Assembly: GCF_018343515.1 (NCBI RefSeq)
Contig: NZ_JAGYPD010000005.1
Location: 204,918 to 268,917, forward strand
Length of the DNA stretch: 64,000 nucleotides
Source of the DNA: Bacillus sp. FJAT-50079
GTDB lineage: Bacteria; Bacillota; Bacilli; Bacillales; Bacillaceae_C
Reading direction: 5' to 3'
Shown here: piece by piece, positions 7,747 to 15,617 of the stretch
Layout of the letters: every line of letters begins with the position of its first letter
How positions within the stretch are numbered: position 1 is the stretch's first letter
Made by a program: the position numbers and the translations under genes
The notes under the pieces: model-generated
Database searches by the model: none
Told to the model about the DNA's origin: nothing
What the model saw: only the letters and a program-made list of their open reading frames with translations

Positions 7747-8694
7747 TTATTTACCAGTCAAACTTTCAACGATGAAATCAAGTTGCTTTTCTAATGAAAC
7801 GGGATCATTAAAGTATGATGCTGCTCTGTCAAGTTCAAAGACATTGCCATTTTTCACGGCAGGGAGATCTTTCCATAAGCTGCTTCCGTACACTTTTTCT
7901 GGGTCTGCATCATCCCCGGACCATGGGCATGTAAAAATATAATCTCCTGCAAATTCTGGTAGGTTTTCAAGCGAAAGCTCCGCCCAGCCTTGCCCACTAT
8001 CAATCGCTGCTTCTTGAATCGGCTCAGGAGCTTTTAAGCCAAATTCACCATAAATGATTTCTCCGCCGCGCGCAAAGCTATGTCCAAAAGCATAGATTCC
8101 TTTTGAGAACGGGGTCAAAATCGCAACCGTTTTATCACCAACCGCTTCTTGCACTTTTGGTTTTACTTCATTGATTTTTTCTTCCCAATTTTTCAACCAT
8201 GCTTCGGCTTCTTTTTCTTTGCCTGTCATTTTACCAAATTCAAGAAGCTGTTCTTTATAATCTTTCTCACCATAATTAATTGCAACTGTTGGTGCAATTT
8301 TTGATAACTGCTCATACGTTTCCGGATCGTTAAAGGCAATAATCAAATCTGGATCGAGTTCAAGAATTTTTTCCGTGTTTACGCCCGCGTCTTCACCAAT
8401 ACTTTCAACGCCATCTAATAGCCCTTCAAAAAATGTATTTTGCATCGCGTGTTCTGTTACACCAATAGGCTTAATCCCTAATGCTAGAAAATCACCTACG
8501 TAACTATCCGCTACAACAACGACTCTTTGTGGATTTTTTGGAATATCAATATCACCATTTACCGTTGAATACGTAATCGTTTCAACTTCGCCTGCTACTT
8601 TTTCCTCAGAATCCTTTCCATCTGATGTTTTCCCGCATGCTGCCAAAATTCCTATCATTAAAATAATAAATATAATGCTTGTTAAGCGTTTCAT
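7747..8694 (-). CDS. Iron-siderophore ABC transporter substrate-binding lipoprotein
   Basis: A 315-residue FecB/FhuD-type binding protein. The signal sequence has the lipobox LAAC (Cys20), so it would be anchored outside the membrane. The mature part shows the class-III features NPQRVVVVADSYVGDFLALG and EKILELDPDLIIAF, which mark periplasmic-binding proteins for iron complexes. It is the last cistron of a Fur-controlled operon, 29 bp after the flavoprotein gene. The closest B. subtilis parallels are YxeB, YfiY and FhuD. The siderophore (hydroxamate or other) is not determinable here. Confidence 0.88.
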   Translation of the reverse strand: MKRLTSIIFIILMIGILAACGKTSDGKDSEEKVAGEVETITYSTVNGDIDIPKNPQRVVVVADSYVGDFLALGIKPIGVTEHAMQNTFFEGLLDGVESIGEDAGVNTEKILELDPDLIIAFNDPETYEQLSKIAPTVAINYGEKDYKEQLLEFGKMTGKEKEAEAWLKNWEEKINEVKPKVQEAVGDKTVAILTPFSKGIYAFGHSFARGGEIIYGEFGLKAPEPIQEAAIDSGQGWAELSLENLPEFAGDYIFTCPWSGDDADPEKVYGSSLWKDLPAVKNGNVFELDRAASYFNDPVSLEKQLDFIVESLTGK

Positions 8695-8723
8695 GGCCTT
8701 TGCCTCTTTCCGCTATATCACTT

Positions 8724-9779
8724 TTATTTTACTGAATATAAATGCTTCTTTAATTCACGGTTCCTCTCTTTAAAGCGATCATTATGTGAGGAAACCATTG
8801 CTCTTTCAAACGCATCAGGTGTAATATATTGCTTCGCTTTATTCACTGCATTTGCCGCATCCTGAAAGGCACCCGCAATTAAATATAGTTTTCCTTCATG
8901 ATTTAAAATATCGCCTGCCGCATAAAGCCCCTCGACAGAAGTCTCACTCATCGGGCTCCCGGCCACACCAAAGGTTTCAGCCATTTCAATATTCAAATCA
9001 CTATTGGCTGTTAAATCATCATCACGTTCATAGCCGTGATTAATAATCACTTCATCAACAGACAATTGGATCGTGCTTCCATCCTCACTGTTTACTAATA
9101 CCACTTTTTCAATGCTTTCATGATCATCGCTTGCAATCAGTTTCTCAATCGACGTATTTAATAAGCAATCGACAGTGCTGTCTAGCAGTCTAGATACTTC
9201 TGCTTCATGGCCTTTTAACATATCCTTTCGATACGTTAAGTACACTTTTTTTGCAATTGGCTCCAGTTCATTCGCCCAGTCAACCGCTGAATTTCCACCA
9301 CCTGAAATTAACACAGTCTTTCCTTTAAATCGTTCCAAAGATTTCACTGTATAATGCAGATTGGATACTTCAAATCGTTCAGCACCCTCAATATTTAATT
9401 TCATCGGCTTTAAAATTCCGCCGCCAACAGCTAAAATGACCGTTTTCGAAAAATGTGTTTCATTAGAAGCAGTCTGGATAATAAAGTTCCCATTCTCATC
9501 CTTATTAATTGAAGTAACCTTCTCATTTAATACAACTTCAGGATCAAACGTCAAACCTTGTTGAACCATTTGTTCAATTAGTTTTTCTCCTGTCACAGGT
9601 GTAAGACCGCCGACATCCCAAATCATTTTCTCTGGATAAACGTGGACTTTCCCACCTAGTATTGGTTGATATTCAATGATTTTCGTTTTCATTTCCCTTA
9701 AACCACTATAAAAAGCGGAAAACAGTCCAGCTGGGCCACCGCCAATAATCGTTACATCAAACAATTGCTCAGAACTCAT
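8724..9779 (-). CDS. Ferredoxin-NADP reductase-like flavoprotein (YumC/YcgT type)
   Basis: A 351-residue FAD/NAD(P) oxidoreductase. The FAD motif TIIGGGPAGLFSAFYSG is at residues 10-26, the NAD(P) motif VLISGGGNSAVDWANEL at about 155-171, and the C-terminal FAD contact VEGLYAAGDIL. There is no CxxC redox pair, which separates it from thioredoxin reductase and matches the Bacillus-type ferredoxin-NADP+ reductases. It lies inside the siderophore uptake operon between the permeases and the binding protein. I infer that it supplies electrons for reductive release of iron from the imported siderophore. Confidence 0.85.
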   Translation of the reverse strand: MSSEQLFDVTIIGGGPAGLFSAFYSGLREMKTKIIEYQPILGGKVHVYPEKMIWDVGGLTPVTGEKLIEQMVQQGLTFDPEVVLNEKVTSINKDENGNFIIQTASNETHFSKTVILAVGGGILKPMKLNIEGAERFEVSNLHYTVKSLERFKGKTVLISGGGNSAVDWANELEPIAKKVYLTYRKDMLKGHEAEVSRLLDSTVDCLLNTSIEKLIASDDHESIEKVVLVNSEDGSTIQLSVDEVIINHGYERDDDLTANSDLNIEMAETFGVAGSPMSETSVEGLYAAGDILNHEGKLYLIAGAFQDAANAVNKAKQYITPDAFERAMVSSHNDRFKERNRELKKHLYSVK

Positions 9780-9810
9780 TATGAATGCTCCCTTCTAAAA
9801 AACACGTTAA

Positions 9811-10842
9811 CTATGCTTTTGACCTTGCAAGTAAGTATAAGAAATATGGCGCTCCAATCACCGCCACGACAATACCTGCTGGAACCTCAGATGGTTCAAC
9901 GATCCATCTACCAATCGTATCAGCCGTAATTAATAAAAGTGCTCCAACTAAAGCTGTCGCTGGGATTAAATACTGATATCTTGCCCCGACTAATTGACGT
10001 GCTAAGTGTGGTGCAATTAAGCCAACGAAGCCGATTCCACCACTGACAGATACACTTGCTCCTGCCAGGCCGACAGCAACGGCAAGTAAAAGCAATCTTT
10101 CTTTTTCAATCGCAACACCGAGCCCAGTAGCTGGCATTTCGCCTAGATTCAACGTATTTAATACACGTGATTTTGTATAGGCAATTGGCAAAAGGATGAC
10201 AATCCATGGCAATAATGCCAAGACAAATTTCCAATTCGATCCCCAAATACTACCAGCGAGCCAGACAGCAACAAATTGATAGTTTTCAGGTGTTAATCTT
10301 AATGTCAATACAATCATTGCCGCACTAATACCAGCTGCGATTGCCACCCCTGTGAGCAACAATCTTGTCGGCGAAAGACCTTCATCACGTTTATACGATA
10401 AAAGATAAATGATAACGGCTGTCACCCCTGAACCAATAAACGCAAGGAATGGCAGTAAAAAAATTGACCCTCCCGTTGGAGCAGGGAAAAAAGAGATAAA
10501 CAAGATGACCGCCAATCCTGCGCCAGCATTAATCCCTAAAATTCCCGGGTCTGCTAAGGCGTTCCTTGATACTCCTTGGAAAATGCTACCGGACACAGCG
10601 AGCGCCATTCCTACTAAAATAGCAATCACAATTCTTGGTAGCCGGAATTCAAATAAAATTAAACTTTGCTTACTTGTTCCCATTCCAAACAAAGTTTGAA
10701 TCAGCTCCCATGGCGAAAGTCGAATATACCCCGTGTTCATACTAACGATAAACATGACAATAATAAGAAGTAATATCGTAAAAATGATTAAGATATTTTT
10801 TCGATGCTTCCTCTGTTGATAAGTAGATACAGGCTGTTTCAT
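9811..10842 (-). CDS. FecCD-family iron-siderophore permease (second subunit)
   Basis: A 343-residue polytopic protein of the BtuC/FhuG family with nine to ten membrane segments. Family motifs LPRIVIAILVGMALAVSG and GFVGLIAPHLAR are present; the latter is the ATPase-contact region. AAAGGAGGAAAAG precedes the ATG at 10842, which overlaps the stop of the sister permease by 4 bp. It would form a heterodimeric channel with that sister for ferric-siderophore import, energised by the FhuC-like ATPase two genes upstream. Confidence 0.9.
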   Translation of the reverse strand: MKQPVSTYQQRKHRKNILIIFTILLLIIVMFIVSMNTGYIRLSPWELIQTLFGMGTSKQSLILFEFRLPRIVIAILVGMALAVSGSIFQGVSRNALADPGILGINAGAGLAVILFISFFPAPTGGSIFLLPFLAFIGSGVTAVIIYLLSYKRDEGLSPTRLLLTGVAIAAGISAAMIVLTLRLTPENYQFVAVWLAGSIWGSNWKFVLALLPWIVILLPIAYTKSRVLNTLNLGEMPATGLGVAIEKERLLLLAVAVGLAGASVSVSGGIGFVGLIAPHLARQLVGARYQYLIPATALVGALLLITADTIGRWIVEPSEVPAGIVVAVIGAPYFLYLLARSKA

Positions 10843-11885
10843 AACTCTTTTCCTCCTTTCCGTGCAAGGTAAAGGAAGAATGGCACACCAATTAGCGCAA
10901 TTAAAGCACCAATCGGTGTTTCATACGGAGGATTGACCATGCGTGCCGCAAAATCTGCGAGTACAACGAGCAAGCTCCCTAATATAGCGGAACACGGAAC
11001 GATCCAACGATAGTCACTGCCAACGAGAAAACGGGTGACATGTGGAACGATTAATCCAACAAAGCCAACAGCACCGACGACCGATACAGCTGCACCCGCT
11101 AAAATTAATACGACGATTGCACCGAAAAATTTAATCATCCCCGTACGTGTACCAAGTCCAATCGCCACTTCATCACCGAGGCTAAGCAATGTAATCGATT
11201 TAGATAAAATGAGGGCACCAACTAAAGCAATAGCGATCCACGGAACCATCATTTGCAAATGCTCCCACTTCGTCCCCGAAACTCCGCCAGCATACCAGAA
11301 GGCCATATCTTGACCGATCCGATAATAAATCGCGATTCCTTCACTTAAAGCGACAAGCAAAGCACTGACCGCCGCACCGGCAAGCACTAAACGCATCGGT
11401 GTCAGCCCGCCTTTTGCAAGTGAACCAATTCCATATACAAGACCAGCACCTAATGCCGCACCCAAAAAGCAAAATAGAATGATATACATATAAGGCAAGC
11501 CTGGGAAAAAAGCGAAACAAATCGCTAACATAAAAACTGCCCCCGCATTTAATCCTAGAATGCCTGAATCCGCTAACGGATTTCGGGTCATCCCTTGCAT
11601 AATCGAGCCCGACACAGCAAAGCAAGCGCCTACTAATGCGGCGCCAAGCACACGCGGTAGTCTTATTTCTTGAATAATTTGATGAGCCGTCAACTCTGGA
11701 TTGAAATGAAAAACAGCTTCCCAAACGGTTTTAAATTCAATATCGGCTGCACCGAAGGAGATAGAAAGAGCAACGACCAATAAGAGGCAAATCATCCCAC
11801 CAATTAAGATAAGGCTTGCCATCAATGGGCGCGATCCTTTATATACTTTTTGTACTTCTTCTAAATCATTCATTGAAGCGGACAT
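10839..11885 (-). CDS. FecCD-family iron-siderophore permease (first subunit)
   Basis: A 348-residue FhuB-type permease with a cytoplasmic N-terminal segment, about ten membrane helices, and the family signatures LPRVLGAALVGACFAVSG and GFVGLIVPHVTRFLVG. It starts with AAGGAGATAG upstream and sits 11 bp after the ATPase gene. It pairs with the following permease. The gene order ATPase, permease, permease, flavoprotein, binding protein is unusual only in the position of the flavoprotein. Confidence 0.9.
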   Translation of the reverse strand: MSASMNDLEEVQKVYKGSRPLMASLILIGGMICLLLVVALSISFGAADIEFKTVWEAVFHFNPELTAHQIIQEIRLPRVLGAALVGACFAVSGSIMQGMTRNPLADSGILGLNAGAVFMLAICFAFFPGLPYMYIILFCFLGAALGAGLVYGIGSLAKGGLTPMRLVLAGAAVSALLVALSEGIAIYYRIGQDMAFWYAGGVSGTKWEHLQMMVPWIAIALVGALILSKSITLLSLGDEVAIGLGTRTGMIKFFGAIVVLILAGAAVSVVGAVGFVGLIVPHVTRFLVGSDYRWIVPCSAILGSLLVVLADFAARMVNPPYETPIGALIALIGVPFFLYLARKGGKEL

Positions 11886-11896
11886 CTTCTATCTCC

Positions 11897-12718
11897 TTAC
11901 GACTGTTCAGCTGTTTGCAATAAGCATTCTGCTTCTTTGTTTAATTGGTATGAGAGGCAAATCGGATTTTGGCTAAATGGGCAAGCCATTAATGTTGCAT
12001 GAATTTCGAAAACAGCTTGCAGATTAGCACATGTCATTACTTCATCAGGTGCTCCCTCTGTTACAATTGTTCCGTCTTTCATTGCAATCATGTAATCGGA
12101 AAAACGGGAAGCATGATTCAAATCATGAAGGACCATGACAATCGTTTTTCCTTCTTCCTCATTCAATCTTTTTAGTAATAAAAGAATGTCCAATTGATGG
12201 GCCAAATCTAAATAAGTCGTTGGCTCATCCAATATGAGAATTTCCGTATCTTGAGCAAGCGCCATCGCAATCCAAACTCGCTGTCTTTGTCCGCCAGATA
12301 ATGCTTCAACTGGTCGATCCTTTAATTCACTTAATCCCGTCACATCAATTGCCCAATGAATATGCTGCAAGTCTTCTTTTTTTAACGTTCCGAAGCCACG
12401 TTGGTGAGGATATCTTCCATATGAAACCAACTCAAAAATGGTCAATCCCGGCGGTGCTTCAGCGGTCTGCGGTAAAATTGCCATCTTTTTAGCAATTTCT
12501 TTCGTAGACAATTGATGAATGGCTCGGCCTTCCAATAATACTGTCCCTTTTTGCGTCTTTAATATTCGGGCAATCGCCTTCAGCAACGTTGATTTCCCAC
12601 ATCCATTCGGACCGATGATCGTTGTAATCTTACGTTCAGGGATTTTCACACTTAACCCATCTATAATCATTGCGTTTGCATAACCTACTGCTACTTGATC
12701 GACAGTAAGAATTGACAT
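11897..12718 (-). CDS. FhuC-like iron-siderophore transporter ATPase
   Basis: A 273-residue ATPase with Walker A GPNGCGKSTLL, signature LSGGQRQRVWIAMAL, Walker B ILILDEPTTYLD and H-loop VLHDLN, as in FhuC/YusV. The ATG at 12718 is preferred over the in-frame ATG at 12725-12727 because AAGAAGGA lies directly against the latter. It is the first gene of a five-gene operon with a canonical promoter and Fur box just upstream, so expression should rise under iron limitation. The C-terminal CPFSQNPIC segment is the CxxxxxxxC tail seen in several members of this family. Confidence 0.92.
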   Translation of the reverse strand: MSILTVDQVAVGYANAMIIDGLSVKIPERKITTIIGPNGCGKSTLLKAIARILKTQKGTVLLEGRAIHQLSTKEIAKKMAILPQTAEAPPGLTIFELVSYGRYPHQRGFGTLKKEDLQHIHWAIDVTGLSELKDRPVEALSGGQRQRVWIAMALAQDTEILILDEPTTYLDLAHQLDILLLLKRLNEEEGKTIVMVLHDLNHASRFSDYMIAMKDGTIVTEGAPDEVMTCANLQAVFEIHATLMACPFSQNPICLSYQLNKEAECLLQTAEQS

Positions 12719-12740
12719 ATCAATCATTCCTTCTTCTCAC

Positions 12741-12797
12741 GATAATGAGAATCATTTTCAATTCTTTAATTATAATGTATGATTGCGCTATATTCAA
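12741..12797 (-). promoter_or_regulatory. SigA promoter with Fur box for the siderophore operon
   Basis: On the minus strand TTGAAT (12792-12797) and TATAAT (12769-12774) are 17 bp apart, a near-consensus SigA promoter. A Fur box, GATAATGAGAATCATTTTC (12741-12759), overlaps the expected start of transcription. It differs from the 19-bp consensus at two or three positions. Iron-bound Fur would block initiation. Confidence 0.85.
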
Positions 12798-12850
12798 TAC
12801 GTTTTACAGCTGCTAACACTATATTTACTCCTGTCATTACGAGAAGAAGC

Positions 12851-13819
12851 TTATTTACTACTTTCTATAATCATGTCTACAAATAAATCAATTTGCTCAT
12901 AGATTGCAATTGGATCATAACGATAATATGTATCGAAATCATTGTAAAATATTAAGTTATTTTTGATCGCATCTAGTCCTTGCCATACAGATGAAGCTTT
13001 TAAATTTTTTAATGCCTCTCCTTTATTTTCAGGATCATATGTAGTTAAAAACATATAATCAGCAGCGTATTCTGGTAAGACTTCCATCGATAACTGTAAT
13101 GTTTGTTCTTCATTTTTGTTTTTATGAGGCATTTTTAGCTTTAAGGCATTATACAATGCCTGGCCTCCACGTCCGGCATTATCTCCAAAAATCCATAAGT
13201 CCCCTTTATCCGTTAATTCATATATCCCAAATGTCGCCTCGGGATCGACTATCCCTGAAAGTTGCTTTCTTCCTTCTTCCGCCTTTTGATCAAATTTCCG
13301 AATAAACTCCTCAGCCTCTTTATCATTTCCGGTTATATCTCCAAATAGCTTGACCGTTTCATAAATATTCGTCGCTGTCCCGTATGGGATATGAATCGTT
13401 GGAGCAATTTCAGAAAGCTGTTCATATTGATCATCGTACATGACCACGATTAAATCCGGATCTAGTTCCAATACTTTCTCAGGATTGATCGGCTGCCCAA
13501 TATCCGTTGCATCCTTTAATAAATCTTTAATAAAAGGATTATCGAACGCCGTCGGCTCAACACCAACTACATTAGCATCAACCGAAAGCAGCTCACCACC
13601 GTAAAAATCTGTTACAATTCGCATTGGCTTTTTCGGAATTTCCACGACACCTTTAACCGTATCAAAATCCCTCGTTCCATCCGCTTGTTGCTCTACTTTT
13701 GATCCTTCCTTCTCCTTTTCACCATCTTTTGTTGAAGGCGCTGCTTTGTTACAAGCAATCAACATGAAAGTAAATAGAATTAATATCATCGTTATGATAT
13801 GTAGTTTCGATTTCCTCAT
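12851..13819 (-). CDS. Second iron-siderophore substrate-binding lipoprotein
   Basis: A 322-residue FecB-type binding protein with lipobox LIAC (Cys23), a charged Lys/Glu-rich linker, and the motifs KPMRIVTDFYGGELLSV and EKVLELDPDLIVVMYDD. It has its own Fur box upstream and no permease of its own. It presumably delivers another siderophore to the FecCD permease pair encoded next door, as happens in B. subtilis where several binding proteins share FhuBGC. Start at 13819 with AAAGGAG upstream. Confidence 0.86.
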   Translation of the reverse strand: MRKSKLHIITMILILFTFMLIACNKAAPSTKDGEKEKEGSKVEQQADGTRDFDTVKGVVEIPKKPMRIVTDFYGGELLSVDANVVGVEPTAFDNPFIKDLLKDATDIGQPINPEKVLELDPDLIVVMYDDQYEQLSEIAPTIHIPYGTATNIYETVKLFGDITGNDKEAEEFIRKFDQKAEEGRKQLSGIVDPEATFGIYELTDKGDLWIFGDNAGRGGQALYNALKLKMPHKNKNEEQTLQLSMEVLPEYAADYMFLTTYDPENKGEALKNLKASSVWQGLDAIKNNLIFYNDFDTYYRYDPIAIYEQIDLFVDMIIESSK

Positions 13820-13872
13820 CCCTATGTAACTCCTTTATGTCTATTAAAAAAGACTCGCATACAACATCAATT

Positions 13873-13891
13873 AATAATGAGAATCATTTTC
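13873..13891 (-). promoter_or_regulatory. Fur box upstream of the second siderophore-binding protein
   Basis: AATAATGAGAATCATTTTC matches the inverted-repeat Fur consensus at 16 of 19 positions and lies about 55 bp before the start codon. A weak promoter TTGCCG-N17-AATGAT on the minus strand overlaps it. Confidence 0.8.
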
Positions 13892-14104
13892 ATTTACATA
13901 TTACACGGCAAAAAAGAAAAAAACAATGTCTAATTTGTGAATTGCCAATGACAGCGAAAAAAGAAGTTGTGTGAACGAAATTTACCTTCACTCATTGTGA
14001 AAACACTTAATAATTTTAACTTTTTATTAGATGGGAAACTTCCCTATTTTCCTAAAACAATGGAGCTACGGGTTTTATGATATTCCAATATTTTCATATT
14101 TTAA

Positions 14105-14134
14105 TTGATAACGATTCTCATTATCATGTATGAT
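14105..14134 (+). promoter_or_regulatory. Promoter and Fur box of the nitroreductase pair
   Basis: TTGATA (14105-14110) and TATGAT (14129-14134) are 18 bp apart and form a plausible SigA promoter. The Fur box GATAACGATTCTCATTATC (14107-14125) occupies the spacer, so Fur binding would exclude polymerase. Confidence 0.82.
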
Positions 14135-14199
14135 GATAATTGAATAAGGTATTTCAGCTTATGGATGACTACACTCTATAAGGGAGGCTAGGTGAACAA

Positions 14200-14808
14200 A
14201 TGGATACAGTTGAGATGCGATCAAAACCTTCTCAGGATGCATTGGATATGGCCCATTTAATTAGAGAACGGCGGACGATCCGCAAATTTGAATTACGCCC
14301 AGTTTCAAATCATTTAGTAACGGAATTACTCCGAGTTTCCATCCAATCGATTGCTCTAGATCAACAATACGATTCATATCGTTTTTTATTCATATCAAGT
14401 CAAAAAGCCAAGGAAAAAGTTGCGTCTGCGATCATGAAAGCTTATTTGGATCAAAGGATGAAATGGTTGCCAAATAAACTTAATCAAGCACTCGTCGAAC
14501 GAACAGCACGTATTCCTGCTTTTTTAATCGCTATTCAAAAAGGGATGGGCAAGGCTGAGGATCGTGAGAGAGATTACGCGGCGATATGTGCCATGCTTCA
14601 AAGTTTTTCATTGCTGGGATGGCAAGATGGGTTGGGAATGGTGTGGAATACAGAATCATATATTCACGAAAAGGCGTTTTCAGATGCAATCAAATTACAA
14701 GAAGATGAACGTGTAATATGCATCATGTACATCGGCTATTTTAAAAAAATTCCTAGAGCCAAACAACGGACCCCTGCTATTGAAAAGCTAACTTTATTAC
14801 AAGAATAA
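14200..14808 (+). CDS. Nitroreductase-family flavoprotein (first of a pair)
   Basis: A 202-residue protein of the FMN nitroreductase fold. The N-terminal FMN-phosphate region appears as IRERRTIRKFELRPVS (residues 22-37), and the C-terminal part has LLGWQDGLGMVWNT, the family's nicotinamide/FMN wall. GGGAGG and AGGTGA precede the ATG. It is co-transcribed with a second nitroreductase 34 bp downstream from a Fur-repressed promoter. Iron control suggests a role in siderophore or ferric reduction or in coping with low iron rather than xenobiotic reduction, but this is inference. Confidence 0.82.
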   Translation: MDTVEMRSKPSQDALDMAHLIRERRTIRKFELRPVSNHLVTELLRVSIQSIALDQQYDSYRFLFISSQKAKEKVASAIMKAYLDQRMKWLPNKLNQALVERTARIPAFLIAIQKGMGKAEDRERDYAAICAMLQSFSLLGWQDGLGMVWNTESYIHEKAFSDAIKLQEDERVICIMYIGYFKKIPRAKQRTPAIEKLTLLQE

Positions 14809-14842
14809 ACCAAAATGAATAAAACATAAGGAGGTCGCTTTA

Positions 14843-15358
14843 ATGAACATGCTTCCACTTTTTGAAGAAACTCGTCCCATTCAGTATTTTGCAGATAAAC
14901 CAGTCCCACAATCATTGATCTTAAGCATACTTGAAGAAGCTGTTTGGGCGCCAAACCATAAATTTCGCGAGCCTTGGCGGATGATCCTTGCTAAGGGTGA
15001 GAGAAAACAAAAGCTTGCTCTTACGCTAGATCCAGATAAACATGGACAGTTGCAACAAACCATCGCCGCAGCTCCCGTTTGTTTGGTCATTACTGCAAAA
15101 AAGAACGAGGACAAATATATTTCAGATGATGACTTCGCCGCCGTCTGTTGCCTCATTCAAAACATCCAACTGCTCGGCTGGGCAAATCAGCTCGGAATGA
15201 TTTGGCAGTTAGCCGACTATACAGATTGTGTCGATTTCCTTTCCATTCTTGGTATTCAATCGGATGAGCGAATTGTCGGCGTACTATGTCTCGGCTATTT
15301 TGATCAACTTCCTGAGAAAACAGCAGCTTTAGGAGCGCATCAAATTACGACATGGTAA
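14843..15358 (+). CDS. Nitroreductase-family flavoprotein (second of a pair)
   Basis: A 171-residue nitroreductase, short for the family (usually 190-220). It keeps the APNHKFREPWRMIL segment, which corresponds to the conserved PSxxNxQPWRF region, and LLGWANQLGMIWQ. The N-terminal Arg-Arg-Ser motif is altered to ETRPIQYFADKPV. AAGGAGGT gives a strong ribosome-binding site. Nitroreductases act as dimers with shared active sites, so this gene and its longer neighbour may form a heterodimer. The pair ends in a strong terminator. Confidence 0.82.
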   Translation: MNMLPLFEETRPIQYFADKPVPQSLILSILEEAVWAPNHKFREPWRMILAKGERKQKLALTLDPDKHGQLQQTIAAAPVCLVITAKKNEDKYISDDDFAAVCCLIQNIQLLGWANQLGMIWQLADYTDCVDFLSILGIQSDERIVGVLCLGYFDQLPEKTAALGAHQITTW

Positions 15359-15371
15359 AGTACAAAAAAAT

Positions 15372-15402
15372 GAAACCGGATCTGTAAAAAGGATCCGGTT
15401 TC
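15372..15402 (+). terminator. Terminator of the nitroreductase operon
   Basis: Perfect 11-bp arms GAAACCGGATC and GATCCGGTTTC around a 9-base loop lie 14 bp after the stop codon, with an A run before and a T-rich tail after. Confidence 0.88.
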
Positions 15403-15585
15403 TCATGTTATTCTTATAAAATATAAGCCCATAATATGGACCCATTTTTTAAAAATGGACGCGGCAAGTGACATGAAGCTCCTTCTTATTCAACAAGGCG
15501 ATTCAACTTATCATTACTTCTCTCCCCTTAATTTCCCCCACACGCTTCAACGTTTCCTTAATCTTTCATCCTTTATCAGTACAAA

Positions 15586-15611
15586 AGACACTGCCCTCTA
15601 TGACAGTGTCT
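15586..15611 (-). terminator. Terminator of the ABC exporter gene
   Basis: The arms AGACACTG and CAGTGTCT around a 10-base loop begin 7 bp after the stop codon in the minus direction and are followed by TTTTGT. A separate short palindrome (CCATTTTTTAAAAATGG, 15442-15458) lies further left with no assigned role. Confidence 0.82.
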
Positions 15612-15617
15612 AATACA

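Larger units (their letters stand above)
13820..14199. promoter_or_regulatory. Divergent Fur-controlled intergenic region
   Basis: The 380-bp gap between the binding-protein gene and the nitroreductase pair holds two Fur boxes, described separately, and the start sites of both transcripts. No further open frame with a ribosome-binding site is visible in the AT-rich middle part (13900-14100). Confidence 0.7.
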
